Of a stretch of DNA of 64,000 bases, positions 45,246 to 54,943 are shown piece after piece (the first letter of the stretch is position 1; every line of letters begins with the position of its first letter). The stretch covers positions 3,534,001 through 3,598,000 of the forward strand of contig NZ_CP022753.1 in assembly GCF_002263495.1 (NCBI RefSeq). The letters run 5' to 3'. Both the position numbers and the translations under genes were made by a program. The notes under the pieces are model-generated. The model was not told the origin of the DNA. It searched no databases and worked only from the letters and a program-made list of their open reading frames with translations. The stretch comes from Nocardiopsis gilva YIM 90087. GTDB lineage: Bacteria; Actinomycetota; Actinomycetes; Streptosporangiales; Streptosporangiaceae.

Positions 45246-46019
45246 ATGTTCGTGATCGCCCATGTGAGCGACCCCCACATCGACACCACGGAGCGCAGCC
45301 GCCGACGATTCGGCCGCGTGTTGGACCACCTGACCGCCCTGACGCGCCCGGTGGACGCCATCCTGCTCAGCGGCGACGTCGCCGATCACGGGGCGGCCGA
45401 GGAATACGCGCTCGTGGCGAAGCTGCTGGGCCAGTCCGCCCCCGTGCTCATCTGCCCGGGCAACCACGACGACCGCGACGCGCTTCGGGAATCGGCGCTG
45501 CTCCCCCGGTCCGCCCTCGCTTTTCCCGACCAGCCCGGAGCACCCCTGCATCAGGTGCGCCAGGTCGGCGACATGTTGTTCGTGCTGCTCGACGTCACCG
45601 TCCCCGGTGAGCCTCACGGTGAGCTGCGGGCGGACGGTGTCACCTGGCTGCGCGCGCGGCTGGCGTCCGCGCCAGCGGGATCACCCGTCTTCATCGCCCT
45701 CCACCATCCTCCAGCGACGCTCGGCCACCCCGGCATCGACGACATGGGGCTGCGCGACGGCGCTCCGCTGGCGACCGTGATCGAGGAGTTCCCCGACGTC
45801 GTCGCGGTCCTGACGGGGCACGCGCACACCGCTGTGTCCACGACCTTCGCCGGTCGCCCGCAGGTCGGCGCGCCCGGCATCAATTCCACCCTGCGCCTGC
45901 CGTGGGAGGCCGGCGACGGCGGAACCGGCCGTACCGACCACAGTGCCCCGCCGGGCCTGGCATTCCACCTGCTCGACGGTGATCGGCGGCTGATCACCCA
46001 CTTCCGGACGCTGGCCTGA
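45246..46019 (+). CDS. calcineurin-like metallophosphoesterase (CpdA/class III cAMP phosphodiesterase type)
   Basis: 257 residues. The five metal motifs are complete and ordered: SDPHID, LSGDVADHG, CPGNHDDR, LHHPP and TGHAHT. The spacing and the AEEYALVAKLLGQ helix match the CpdA/Rv0805-like group that hydrolyses cyclic nucleotides or other phosphodiesters. ATG 45246 follows GAAGGAG. It is monocistronic and ends before a strong hairpin. The exact substrate is not proven by sequence. Confidence 0.9.
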   Translation: MFVIAHVSDPHIDTTERSRRRFGRVLDHLTALTRPVDAILLSGDVADHGAAEEYALVAKLLGQSAPVLICPGNHDDRDALRESALLPRSALAFPDQPGAPLHQVRQVGDMLFVLLDVTVPGEPHGELRADGVTWLRARLASAPAGSPVFIALHHPPATLGHPGIDDMGLRDGAPLATVIEEFPDVVAVLTGHAHTAVSTTFAGRPQVGAPGINSTLRLPWEAGDGGTGRTDHSAPPGLAFHLLDGDRRLITHFRTLA

Positions 46020-46102
46020 GCGGCCCGGCAACCGGAAGCGGCCGGTCAGGGGCGTGTCCGCATGTGGGAGCAGAGGACGTGGCGCAGCGGCTCCGGTGTA
46101 GT

Positions 46103-46134
46103 GAAGTGGTGTGGAGCGGAATCCACACCACTTC
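46103..46134. terminator. 13-bp hairpin terminator between convergent genes
   Basis: Perfect arms GAAGTGGTGTGGA (46103-46115) and TCCACACCACTTC (46122-46134) with loop GCGGAA, followed by CTTT. It lies between the phosphoesterase gene and the ABC ATPase gene and can serve both. Confidence 0.75.
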
Positions 46135-46182
46135 CTTTACGTGGATTTCTTGAAGTGATTGGGGGCCGAGCGGCTGTGCCGG

Positions 46183-47256
46183 TTATGGCGTCGCAGCCAG
46201 CGCCGGGACCGGCCGGGGCGTGAGCGCCACCGCTGTCCCGGGCGTCAGGTCGGCGATCAGGGAACCGGCCACCTGCGCCACCACCAGACGGCCATCAGCC
46301 AGGCGCACCTGTACCCGGGCCAGCGACCCCAGGAAGCTCGACGCGACGACGCGCGCCGTCGCCGTCGCGTCGACGGCCAGCTCCAGCGCCTCGGGGCGCA
46401 GGAGCACGGTCACCTCCTCCCCTACGGCCGACCCCTCCAGCAGTGGGACGCGCCCACCCAGCACCTCCGCGTAGCCGTCGGCCGCGCGCCCCGGTACGCG
46501 GTTGGTCAGCCCCACGAAGTCGGCCACGAACTCGGTGGTGGGACGCGCGTAGATCGTGCCGGGGTCGGCGATCTGCTCCAGCCGCCCGGCACGCATCACG
46601 CCCACCCGGTCGGCCATGGCCAGGGCCTCCTCCTGGTCATGGGTGACGAACAAGGTCGTGGTCCCCACCTCCAGCTGGATGCGCCGGATCTCGTCGCGCA
46701 GCTGAGCGCGGACCTTCGCGTCCAGTGCCGACAGCGGCTCGTCGAGCAGTAGTACCCGCGGCTCGATGGCCAGCGCCCGGGCGATCGCCACGCGCTGCTG
46801 CTGGCCGCCCGACAGCTGGTGCGGGTAGCGCGCGGCGTGGGCCGACAGGCCTACCAGTTCCAGCAGTTCGCCCGCCCGTGCCCGGCGCTCGCCGGTGCCG
46901 CGACCGCGCAGCCGCAGGCCGAAGGCCACGTTGTCCACCGCTGTCATGTTGGGGAACAGGCTGTAGGCCTGGAAGACCATCCCCATGTCGCGGCGGTTCG
47001 CGGACAGGTGGGTAATGTCCTGGCCACCCACGTGCACCGAGCCCGCATCGGCGCGCTCCAGCCCGGCCAGCACCCGCATGGCGGTGGTCTTTCCGCACCC
47101 CGAGGGACCGAGTAGCGCCACCAGCTCTCCCGGCGCCATGTGCAGGTCGAAGCCGTCCAGCGCGCGCACTCCGGAGAAGGAGCGCACCAGCCCCGTCAAC
47201 TCGACCGGAACGCCCCGCGCCCCGGTCCGCTCGGACGCGTCCGCAGCCGTCGTCAT
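46183..47256 (-). CDS. ABC transporter ATP-binding protein (PotA/FbpC type)
   Basis: 357 residues. Walker A LLGPSGCGKTT, Q-loop VFQAYSLFP, signature LSGGQQQRVAIARAL, Walker B VLLLDEPLSALD and H-loop FVTHDQEEA. A C-terminal TOBE-type domain (VPGRAADGYAEVLGG, VLLRPEALEL) marks the polyamine/iron/thiamine-type importers. Last gene of the minus-strand operon of binding protein and two permeases. ATG 47256 begins MTTAADAS; no better start is seen. Confidence 0.93.
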   Translation of the reverse strand: MTTAADASERTGARGVPVELTGLVRSFSGVRALDGFDLHMAPGELVALLGPSGCGKTTAMRVLAGLERADAGSVHVGGQDITHLSANRRDMGMVFQAYSLFPNMTAVDNVAFGLRLRGRGTGERRARAGELLELVGLSAHAARYPHQLSGGQQQRVAIARALAIEPRVLLLDEPLSALDAKVRAQLRDEIRRIQLEVGTTTLFVTHDQEEALAMADRVGVMRAGRLEQIADPGTIYARPTTEFVADFVGLTNRVPGRAADGYAEVLGGRVPLLEGSAVGEEVTVLLRPEALELAVDATATARVVASSFLGSLARVQVRLADGRLVVAQVAGSLIADLTPGTAVALTPRPVPALAATP

Positions 47257-47378
47257 CGTCGTCTCTTCTCTTTCCGTCGATCGCGTGGACACGTTCTCTC
47301 CCCGGGTTGCCGGTGTCGCCCGCAACAGCGCCCCTCCCTCGTTCGCATGCGCCGGTGCTGTCCGCGCGCTCAGGCTCC

Positions 47379-48206
47379 TCATTCGCCGCCCTTGCGTCGG
47401 CGCCCGGCGAACGACAGCGCCAGCAGCAGGAGGAATCCGAACATCAGAGCGGCCAGCGAGACCGCCACCGACAGGGCGGCGTCGCGTTTGCCGATGTTGT
47501 TCACCTGCACCTGCAGCGTCGGGTAGTTGAGCAGGGAGGCGATCGTGAACTCGCCGAGCACCAGGGCCACCGAGATCAGCGCGGCCGACAGGATGGCGGC
47601 GCGCATGTTGGGCACCACCACGCGCAGCATCACCGACCACCACGACGCCCCGAGGCTCTGGGCGGCCTCGGCCAGTGTCTTGAGGTCGAAGGCGCGCAGC
47701 CCCGCGTCCAGCGCCCGGTAGGCGTAGGGCAGCACCAGGACGATGTAGACAAAGGACAGAGTGAGCGGGGTGTCGCCGATGAGGTAGCCGACCCAGGCGT
47801 AGATGGGGCCGAGGCCCACGACGATGACGATCGCGGGGATGGTCAGCGGCAGCAGGCAGACGAACTCCAGGAGGCGGTGCAGCCGCGGCAGGCGCAGTTG
47901 CACCAGCACCATGGTGGGGAGCAGCAGCACCAGCATTCCCACCACGGTCAGGGCGGCCAGCTGCAGCGATGTGGCGATGGCCGTCAGCAGCTGGCGGTCC
48001 TCGCCGATCGCCAGCCACGCCTCGGCGGTGCGCCCGTCTGGACCGCGCGTCGAGAACTCCAGCATGGCCAGCAGGGGAAACAGCAGGTAGGCGCCGATGA
48101 CCAGCAGGATGGTCCAGCGCAGCAGGGCGGTCCCGCCGCGGCGCCGTCGGGCGGGGGCGGCCCCGTCGGGCTGTGCGGGAGCCGGGGTCGGGGTCAGCGC
48201 AGCCAT
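47379..48206 (-). CDS. ABC transporter permease (PotC/FbpB type)
   Basis: 275 residues, six membrane segments, coupling loop EAAQSLGASWWSVMLRVVVPNM. The Ala/Pro-rich N terminus begins at ATG 48206, which overlaps the end of the first permease gene by 13 bases. The two permeases form the heterodimeric channel of the importer. Confidence 0.92.
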   Translation of the reverse strand: MAALTPTPAPAQPDGAAPARRRRGGTALLRWTILLVIGAYLLFPLLAMLEFSTRGPDGRTAEAWLAIGEDRQLLTAIATSLQLAALTVVGMLVLLLPTMVLVQLRLPRLHRLLEFVCLLPLTIPAIVIVVGLGPIYAWVGYLIGDTPLTLSFVYIVLVLPYAYRALDAGLRAFDLKTLAEAAQSLGASWWSVMLRVVVPNMRAAILSAALISVALVLGEFTIASLLNYPTLQVQVNNIGKRDAALSVAVSLAALMFGFLLLLALSFAGRRRKGGE

Positions 48207-49162
48207 CGTGCGGTCCGCCTTTGCAGCAGTGCGTACAGGGACATGACAACGGCGACGACCACGACCATCCCGAACGCCAGGGCGTAGCCGATGTCGGCCT
48301 GGCCGAGGATGACCTCGCTGGTCAGCGCGTTGCGGATCTGCAGCGTCACGATCGGCCCGCCCTGGGACACCAGCGCCGCCGCCGTGGCGAAGGAGGAGAA
48401 GGCGTTGGCGAAGAGCAGCAGGAACGATCCGGCGAACGCGGGGGCGAGGATGGGGCCGGCGACGTAGCGCCAGTAGTGCCAGGCGGAGCCGCCGAGGCTC
48501 TCGTTGGCCTCGCGCCACTGTTTGCGCAGGCCATCGAGGGCCGGGAGGAAGACGATGGTCATCAGTGGGATCTGGAAGTAGCAGTAGACCAGCACGAGTC
48601 CGGGCATGTCATAGAGCCAGTTGCCGGCGGCGAACAGGTCGAGGCCGAGGACGTCGCGCAGGATCAGGGTGAGCCACCCCTGCAGGCCGACGGTGGCCAG
48701 GAACGCGAAGGCCAACATGACGCCGCCGAACTGGGCGAGGACGCCGGAGAAGGCGGTCACGACGCGGCGCAGCCGACTCTCGGCTCCGGCGCTTCCGGCC
48801 CCGGAGGAGATGGCCCAGCTGAGCAGGGCGCCGGCGATCGCGCCGATCAGGGCGGTAATCAGGGACAGCCAGACCGAGCGGCCGAAGGCCGCCAGGTGCA
48901 CCGATCCGGTGACCGCCGCGACGTTCTCCAGCGAGAACGTGCCGTCAGCGCCGGTGAGGGCGCCGGAGACGACGATCCCGGTGGGCCACAGCAGGAAGAC
49001 CGCGACGAAGGCGAAGAAGGGCACCGCTCCGGCGTAGTCGCGTGCGGTGCGCAGCCAGGTCGCGGCCCGGCTGCGGGTGCGCGCGGGGCCGGGTGGTTCC
49101 GGTGCCCCCGCGTGCGGAGGGTCGTTGAGGGTACTCAATGGGTCTCTTCGTTTCTCGTTCAC
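48194..49162 (-). CDS. ABC transporter permease (PotB/FbpB type)
   Basis: 322 residues. An Arg/Pro-rich N terminus precedes six membrane segments (YAGAVPFFAFVAVFLLWPTG, VMLAFAFLATVGL and others). The coupling loop contains REANESLGGSAWHYWRYVAGPIL, the EAA motif. First of two permeases of the operon; overlaps the second by 13 bases. Confidence 0.92.
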   Translation of the reverse strand: MNEKRRDPLSTLNDPPHAGAPEPPGPARTRSRAATWLRTARDYAGAVPFFAFVAVFLLWPTGIVVSGALTGADGTFSLENVAAVTGSVHLAAFGRSVWLSLITALIGAIAGALLSWAISSGAGSAGAESRLRRVVTAFSGVLAQFGGVMLAFAFLATVGLQGWLTLILRDVLGLDLFAAGNWLYDMPGLVLVYCYFQIPLMTIVFLPALDGLRKQWREANESLGGSAWHYWRYVAGPILAPAFAGSFLLLFANAFSSFATAAALVSQGGPIVTLQIRNALTSEVILGQADIGYALAFGMVVVVAVVMSLYALLQRRTARWLR

Positions 49163-49486
49163 CTGGGCATCGGGACGGAGGATCTGCTCCGGCCGTGCGG
49201 GGTCGGGGGGAGAGGGTTTCGGTCTCCCGTGGCCTGGGGCGGGCGACGCGGATTCGCCTGAGGCGGATCAGCCCCCGCTGGAGGCGGCGGCGCCCGCGGG
49301 TCGGTCGCCCTTCGCTTCCAGGGCCAGCCTCTGGACCAGGGCGCATCGTCGCGTGGCGGAGGGGACGTCCCCGTGGTCGACGGGGGCGGACTCCGATGCG
49401 GCGCCGATCCGGTGGGATGGCTGCGGACCGACACCGCATCAGGGGCTGCTGCGCGGTGGCACCGCCTCACGGGTGGTCGGCGATGG
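49163..49486. other. 324-bp spacer between binding protein and permease genes
   Basis: No credible gene, strong hairpin or riboswitch core was seen. The length is unusual inside an ABC operon and could hold an attenuator, processing site or internal promoter, but nothing specific can be pointed to. Confidence 0.35.
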
Positions 49487-50647
49487 CTAGGAGACCGCCG
49501 CGGCCCACTTCTCGCCGAGAATGCCGTTGGCCTTCTCGATCTGCTTCTCGGTCAGTTCGACCGGGTCGCCCTGTGCGGGGGGCAGCTTCGCGCTGGCGCC
49601 CTTGTCCAGGGTCCCGGCCTTGTCCATGGCGTCCATCCGCACCGCGCGGGCGAAGCCGTTGAGGTAGATGTTCTGTCCCTCGTCGGAGTAGACGAACTCC
49701 TGCCACAGGCGAGCCGCCGCCGGGTTGGGGGCGTCGGTGTTGATCGCCTGGTAGTAGTACGAGCTGACGACCGCGTCCTTGGGGATGACGACCTTCCAGT
49801 CGGCCTTGTCCTTGAGCTCGATGGTCTGCTGGGCGTTGGTGTAGTCCCAGTCGATGACCACCGGGGTCTCCCCGGAGGCGATGGTGGCGGGGGTCGGGTC
49901 GACCGGCAGGAAGTTGCCCGCCTTGTTCAGCTTCTTGAAGAACTCGACGCCCGGTTCGATGTCGTCGGCGCTGCCGCCGTTGGCCAGTGCGGCCATGACC
50001 ACGCCGGAGAACGCGGCTCCGGCCTGGGTGGGGTCGCCGTTGAGGGCGACCTTGCCCTTGTAGTCGTCGCCGAGCAGGTCGGTGAGGCTCGTGGGCTCGG
50101 GCACCTCGTCCGCGTTGTAGCCGATCGACATGTAGCCGGTGTAGTCGGCGAGGTAGCGGCCGTCGGCGTCCCTGAGGTTGTCCGGGATGTCGTCCCAGTT
50201 CCCGACCTTGTAGGACGCGAAGTGCTTGTCGGCGTTGGCCAGGGCCACCGCCTGTCCCAGGTCGAAAACGTCGGGGGCGCGGTCGGTGCCCGCGTTCTGC
50301 TCGGCGGCGTTGATCTCCTCCTGGCTGGAGGAGTCGGGCGAGGCCGAGTTGACGGTGATCCCGTACTTCTCCTCGAAGGTGGAGATCATCTCGCCGTAGT
50401 TGGCCCAGTCGGGGGGCAGGGCGATGACGTTGAGCTCGCCCTCTTCTTTGGCCGCCTTGATGAGCGCGTCCATACCGCCGAAGTCCTCGGCCGACGTCGC
50501 GGTGGCGGCCTTGCCGCGGTCGCCGTCCTCGGCGGGGGTGGGCGGGGCGCCGCACGCCGAGAGCAGGAGCACTCCGGCGACGCCGAGGGCGGTCGTCGCG
50601 CTGAGCAGGTTCCGCTGGGTCGATGGTCGGGTGAAATCGTTGGCCAC
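49487..50647 (-). CDS. ABC transporter substrate-binding lipoprotein (PotD/Fe3+ type)
   Basis: 386 residues. Lipobox LSAC (Cys32) follows a hydrophobic VAGVLLL core. The mature part is a family of spermidine/putrescine-, iron-, thiamine- or phosphonate-binding proteins: GELNVIALPPDWANYGEMISTFEEKYG, NAGTDRAPDVFDLGQ, YNADEVPEPTSLTDLL, GDPTQAGAAFSG and VVIDWDYTNAQQT. The Tyr/Asp-rich cleft would suit a cation or iron complex, but the ligand cannot be fixed. First gene of the operon. Confidence 0.9.
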   Translation of the reverse strand: MANDFTRPSTQRNLLSATTALGVAGVLLLSACGAPPTPAEDGDRGKAATATSAEDFGGMDALIKAAKEEGELNVIALPPDWANYGEMISTFEEKYGITVNSASPDSSSQEEINAAEQNAGTDRAPDVFDLGQAVALANADKHFASYKVGNWDDIPDNLRDADGRYLADYTGYMSIGYNADEVPEPTSLTDLLGDDYKGKVALNGDPTQAGAAFSGVVMAALANGGSADDIEPGVEFFKKLNKAGNFLPVDPTPATIASGETPVVIDWDYTNAQQTIELKDKADWKVVIPKDAVVSSYYYQAINTDAPNPAAARLWQEFVYSDEGQNIYLNGFARAVRMDAMDKAGTLDKGASAKLPPAQGDPVELTEKQIEKANGILGEKWAAAVS

Positions 50648-51113
50648 TGCGCGTCCTTTACATCCGGGGATGGGGGGATACCCGGGGGAGTTCGGTCATG
50701 GGAAACGATGAATGACAGGTGGAAGTGCGGGGGGAGACGACCGTCGGGCGGTCGGCGCGGGCAAGCCATCACGATGCCAGGTCAAATGTGGTGAAACGGT
50801 AACAATTCCGGGAACACGAATCCGACAATTCCGAAAAATCGGACAAACTATTTGAATGCCCCAGTTCTCCACCGCTCCAACCAGCAGTAATCACTTTCCA
50901 TGACGCAAACGCCACAGAATGCCCACGCCCGGCATAGCTTGCGATATTCGCCGATCACCGGTTAGCTCAAGACGCTCACACCTTGAAGCTCCATCCCCAG
51001 ATTCCACGTCCGTCCCCGACCGAAACCCCCGACCGAAAATCCCGCCCAGGTTCTCCCCCGCCGCCGGGCGCCACTCCCCCGAACCGCCCCGAACGCCCCC
51101 ACCTGCACCCACG
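50648..51113. promoter_or_regulatory. divergent regulatory region, AT-richer than surroundings
   Basis: 466 bases between the binding-protein gene and the conservon kinase. The segment 50780-50900 is unusually AT-rich. TCCGA-AAAA-TCGGA at 50830-50843 is a perfect 5-bp dyad, preceded by a further TCCGA-like half. It is a candidate operator for either operon. Bases 50960-51110 are Pro-codon-like but carry no convincing start. Confidence 0.35.
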
Positions 51114-53534
51114 ATGAGCACCCCCATGCCCACTGAGCAGCGCCAATCCCTCCGGGCGCGGCTGATCGCCCTGTCCCTCCTGCCCAGCGCCGCCCTGCTC
51201 GCACTGTGGGCCGTCTTCACCACCGTCCTCGTCCAGGACATGCTCGAACTGCGCGCCACCGCCACCTTCACCGAAGACGTGGGTACCCCGGTCCTCGACG
51301 TCATCGCCGAGCTGCAGACCGAGCGCCGCTACACCATGGAGTACATCGCGGGGGCCCGCGCCGAGAGCCGGACGCCCCGCTACGACACCATGGCGCGCAT
51401 CCGCACCCAGACGAACGAGACCATCGACGCATTCCGCGCCTCCGTCGACGAGGACGCCCCCGCCCCGGCCGGAGCACGTGTCGAACGCTTCAACACGACC
51501 CTCGACGGGCTCAACGAGCACCGCACCACCCTGGACGAGGACCCTCCCGGCCGCGCCGAGGCCGCCGGCTACTACGACGACGCCATCGAACAGGCCCTGC
51601 GCATCTGGGACGCCCAAGCCGAACTCGTCGAGGGCCACCTCGCCCACAACACGCACAGCCTCACCTCCCTGCTGCGCGCCCGCGAGCACCTGGCGCGCGA
51701 GGACGCCCTGCTCACCTACGCCCACGCCGCGGAGAAGTGGACCACCGACGACCACGCCGCGTTCGCCTCCGCCGTCGGTGCCCAGCGCTACCTGTACTCC
51801 CAGATCACCCCCGACCTCAGTGACAGCGAACGCGCGATCTTCGACGACCTGGCCGACAGCGCGTTCTTCCGCACCGTGCGGTCCCTGGAGGACAAGGTCG
51901 TCGCCACCGCCCCGGAGCGCACCGCCCCGGTCCCGGTCAACGGCCAGTCCTGGAAGGGCGCCAAGGAGGCCGTGGACATCGACTTCCAGCGGGTCGAGGA
52001 GAACCGCACCGAAGCCGTCCTCAGCGACATCCGCGGCGGTGCCGCCTCGCTGCTGTGGCGGGCCATCGCCCTGAGCACGGTGTCCCTCATCGCCGTCCTC
52101 GCCTCGCTCCTGCTCTCGCTGCGCTTCACCCGACGCCTCGCCTTCCGCATGCAGAGCCTGCGCGAGGCCACCCTCGACTACGCCGACAGCCGGCTGCCGA
52201 CCATCACCACCCGGCTGCGCGCCGGACAGCCGGTCGACGTCGAGGCCGAGGCCCCCGACATCCCCGTGCTGAAGAACGACGAGATCGGGCAGGTCACCGA
52301 GGCGTTCAACACCGCCCAGCACGCCGCCGTCACCGCCGCGGTCGAGGAGAGCCGACTGCGCGGCGGCGTCCGCAACCTGTTCCGCAACGTCGCCCGCCGC
52401 ACCCAGACCCTCGTGCACCGCCAGCTGGGCCTGCTGGACACCCTGGAACACTCCGAGACCGACCCCGATGTCCTGGAATCGCTGTTCCGGATCGACCACC
52501 TCAGCACCCAGCTGCGGCGCAACGCCGAGAACCTGATGCTGCTGACAGGCGGCACCACCACCCGCCACACCCGCCCGGCCGACCCCGTCCCCCTCCAGGA
52601 CACCGCGCGGGCCGCCTCCAGTGAGATCGAGGACTACCAGCGCGTCCGGCTGCTGCCCATTCCCAACGTGGCCCTGCAGGGGGAGGCCGGACGCGACCTC
52701 GTCCGGCTCCTCGCCGAGCTCCTGGAGAACGCCTCCTCCTTCTCTCCACCGCACACCAGCGTCACCGTGCGCGGCGAGTCCCTCGCCAACGGGGCCTACG
52801 CCCTGGAGGTCGAGGACCGCGGACTCGGCATGCCGCCGGACCGCTACGCCCGCGCCAATGAGCTCCTCGCCGCACCCCCGGACTTCGACCTGGCCGACAT
52901 GCGCGAGGACTCCCAGCTCGGGCTGTTCGTCATCGCGACCATCGCCGACCGACACGGCCTGAAGGTCACGCTGCGGCCCTCCCCCTACAACGGGACGCAG
53001 GCCATCGTCGTGCTGCCGCCGCAGGTCATCGCCGACAGCGAGGCGGGGGCCAACCAGCACGCCGATGCCACCCCGTCCCCCGGACCAGACACGGCCCCGA
53101 CGGCAACGACGCGGGCCGACGGCCCTCGGCGAGGACGCGCTGAAACGAGCACCGCCACCGACCAGCCATCGCCCACGACCGACCCCACACGGCCGTCGAC
53201 ACCCTCCGCATCACCGGCACTCTCCCCCGTCCCCGAGGCTTCGGGAACTTCCACGACCTTGGACACCGCGACCGCGGACCACACGCCGCCCCCTGCCGCC
53301 CCCACCGGCGACACCTACAAGGGGCTGCCACGGCGCATCCGCACGTCCCGGCGCCAAGGCCACTCCCTCCCCGCTCCATCGACCGAGGCACCGACGACCG
53401 AGGCAGCGGACGCGACGCGTCCGCTGGAGGAGATCCGCGACATGATGAGCGCCCTCCAAACGGGTACCCGTGAGGGCAGGCGCTCTGACCGCGGAACCGG
53501 AGACGACATGAACAACACCGAGGAGAGTCGATGA
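51114..53534 (+). CDS. nitrate-sensor (NIT) domain histidine kinase, conservon CvnA type
   Basis: 806 residues. First membrane helix LIALSLLPSAALLALWAVF near 20, a large extracytoplasmic all-helical NIT domain (about 50-305), second helix AIALSTVSLIAVLASLLLSL, a HAMP-like segment, a helix EVTEAFNTAQHAAV and an atypical HATPase: LAELLENASSFSPPHTSV (N box), VEDRGLGMPPDRY, LGLFVIATIADRHGL. No standard phospho-acceptor His is evident. The last ~180 residues are Pro/Thr-rich. Kinases of this kind work with roadblock, DUF742 and GTPase partners as G-protein-coupled-like systems. ATG 51114 precedes a second in-frame Met at 51126. Confidence 0.9.
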   Translation: MSTPMPTEQRQSLRARLIALSLLPSAALLALWAVFTTVLVQDMLELRATATFTEDVGTPVLDVIAELQTERRYTMEYIAGARAESRTPRYDTMARIRTQTNETIDAFRASVDEDAPAPAGARVERFNTTLDGLNEHRTTLDEDPPGRAEAAGYYDDAIEQALRIWDAQAELVEGHLAHNTHSLTSLLRAREHLAREDALLTYAHAAEKWTTDDHAAFASAVGAQRYLYSQITPDLSDSERAIFDDLADSAFFRTVRSLEDKVVATAPERTAPVPVNGQSWKGAKEAVDIDFQRVEENRTEAVLSDIRGGAASLLWRAIALSTVSLIAVLASLLLSLRFTRRLAFRMQSLREATLDYADSRLPTITTRLRAGQPVDVEAEAPDIPVLKNDEIGQVTEAFNTAQHAAVTAAVEESRLRGGVRNLFRNVARRTQTLVHRQLGLLDTLEHSETDPDVLESLFRIDHLSTQLRRNAENLMLLTGGTTTRHTRPADPVPLQDTARAASSEIEDYQRVRLLPIPNVALQGEAGRDLVRLLAELLENASSFSPPHTSVTVRGESLANGAYALEVEDRGLGMPPDRYARANELLAAPPDFDLADMREDSQLGLFVIATIADRHGLKVTLRPSPYNGTQAIVVLPPQVIADSEAGANQHADATPSPGPDTAPTATTRADGPRRGRAETSTATDQPSPTTDPTRPSTPSASPALSPVPEASGTSTTLDTATADHTPPPAAPTGDTYKGLPRRIRTSRRQGHSLPAPSTEAPTTEAADATRPLEEIRDMMSALQTGTREGRRSDRGTGDDMNNTEESR

Positions 53535-53983
53535 ACGAGGCGACCACCACTCCACCGACCGCGTCCACGCACCTGGACTGGCTGCTGACCGATCTGGTGA
53601 AGCGGGTCGCGGGTGCCCGCGAGGCGGTCCTGGTCTCCGCCGATGGGCTGTTGCTCTCCGGATCCGCCGACATCGACCGCGACCGCGCTGAACGCGTCGC
53701 CGCGATCACCTCCGGCTTTTCCAGCCTGGCCAAGGGAGCGCGCAAGCAGCTGGGGGCGGAGGAGGTCCGTCAGACCATCGTGGAGATGGACAGCGTCTTC
53801 CTCTTCGTGCTGGCCGCCGGGTACGGCGCGCACCTGAGCCTGGTCGCCGACTCCAACTGCGACATCGGGCAGGTCGCCTACGAGATCAACCGGCTCGTCC
53901 GCCAGGTCGGCCCCTACCTGTCCGCGCTGCCCCGTTCATCGGGTCTCCGACCGGGAGCGGCTGAGAACGACCTGGGTGCGTGA
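53531..53983 (+). CDS. roadblock/LC7 domain protein, CvnB type
   Basis: 150 residues: LDWLLTDLVKRVAGAREAVLVSADGLLLSGSADID, then RVAAITSGFSSLAKGARKQL and LFVLAAGYGAHLSLVAD, the roadblock fold. It overlaps the kinase by four bases (ATGA). Partners of this type regulate nucleotide state of the small GTPase encoded two genes on. Confidence 0.93.
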   Translation: MNEATTTPPTASTHLDWLLTDLVKRVAGAREAVLVSADGLLLSGSADIDRDRAERVAAITSGFSSLAKGARKQLGAEEVRQTIVEMDSVFLFVLAAGYGAHLSLVADSNCDIGQVAYEINRLVRQVGPYLSALPRSSGLRPGAAENDLGA

Positions 53984-54357
53984 ACGCCATGGAGGTGGAT
54001 GACAACGGCCCGGCGGCCGCCGACGACGGGCGGCTGATCAGGCCCTTCTCACTGACCGGAGGCCGTACCCGCCCCTCCCGCTCCGACTTCGCCATGACCT
54101 CCCAGGTGGTCGCGGTCCCCGCGATGGAACCCGCCGAGCTGGAGCCGGAACACCTGTCGATCATGCGCGAGTGCGCGCGCCCCGTCTCGGTCGCCGAGAT
54201 CGCCGCGCACACCGACCTGCCGCTCGGGGTCCTGCGAATCCTCATATCCGACCTGCTCGACCGCGGGCACGTCATGGTGCACGTCTCGCCGTGGCAGCTG
54301 CACCGGCCCGATGCTGAGACTCTGCGATCCGTCATCGAGCGCATCCGCGCGCTGTGA
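53980..54357 (+). CDS. DUF742 family protein, CvnC type
   Basis: 125 residues. RLIRPFSLTGGRTRPS is the DUF742 hallmark, followed by a winged-helix-like core (RECARPVSVAEIAAHTDLPLGVLRILISDLLDRGHV). GTG start at 53980 overlaps the roadblock stop by four bases. DNA- or protein-binding role inferred from the winged helix. Confidence 0.93.
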   Translation: MNAMEVDDNGPAAADDGRLIRPFSLTGGRTRPSRSDFAMTSQVVAVPAMEPAELEPEHLSIMRECARPVSVAEIAAHTDLPLGVLRILISDLLDRGHVMVHVSPWQLHRPDAETLRSVIERIRAL

Positions 54358-54370
54358 AGGGGGACACATC

Positions 54371-54943
54371 ATGTCCGACAACGGGGGAATCGTTCCCGAC
54401 ACCCTGAAGATCCTCGTCGCTGGCGGCTTCGGAGCCGGTAAGACCACGCTCGTGGCCGCGCTCAGCGAGGTCGAGTCGCTGCACACCGAGGAGGTGATGA
54501 CCGAGGAGAGCATCGGTGTCGACGATCTCCAGGGGGTCGAGGCCAAGAACACGACCACGGTCGCGCTCGACTTCGGGCGGATCACGCTGGACGAGCGCAC
54601 CGTCATCTACATGTTCGGCACCCCCGGGCAGGGGCGCTTCGCCTTCATGTGGGACGAACTGGCGGAGGGGGCCCTAGGCGCGATCGTGCTGGCCGACACG
54701 CGGCGACTGGCGGACTGCTTCGAGTCGATCGACTTCTGCGAGCAGCGACAGCTGCCGTTCGTGGTGGCGGTGAACTGCTTCGACGGGCACAAGTCCCATA
54801 CGCCCGACGACGTGCGGGTCGCCTTGGACCTGGACGGCAACGTGCCGGTGATGCTCTGCGACGCGAGGGAGCGCGAGTCGGTCAAGGGTGTGATGGTCGA
54901 CCTGGTATCCCACGTGCTGGAACTGGAGCTGTCCGGCGCCTGA
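54371..54943 (+). CDS. small GTPase (ATP/GTP-binding protein), CvnD type
   Basis: 190 residues. P-loop AGGFGAGKTTLVAAL, switch region EESIGVDDL, FGTPGQGRFAFMW (G3-like), and VAVNCFDG as the NKxD-equivalent, in which Lys is replaced by Cys. That substitution is usual in these MglA/CvnD-type proteins. It starts 13 bases after the DUF742 gene with GAAGGGGGA upstream. It closes the four-gene conservon; no cytochrome P450 (CvnE) gene follows. Confidence 0.93.
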   Translation: MSDNGGIVPDTLKILVAGGFGAGKTTLVAALSEVESLHTEEVMTEESIGVDDLQGVEAKNTTTVALDFGRITLDERTVIYMFGTPGQGRFAFMWDELAEGALGAIVLADTRRLADCFESIDFCEQRQLPFVVAVNCFDGHKSHTPDDVRVALDLDGNVPVMLCDARERESVKGVMVDLVSHVLELELSGA

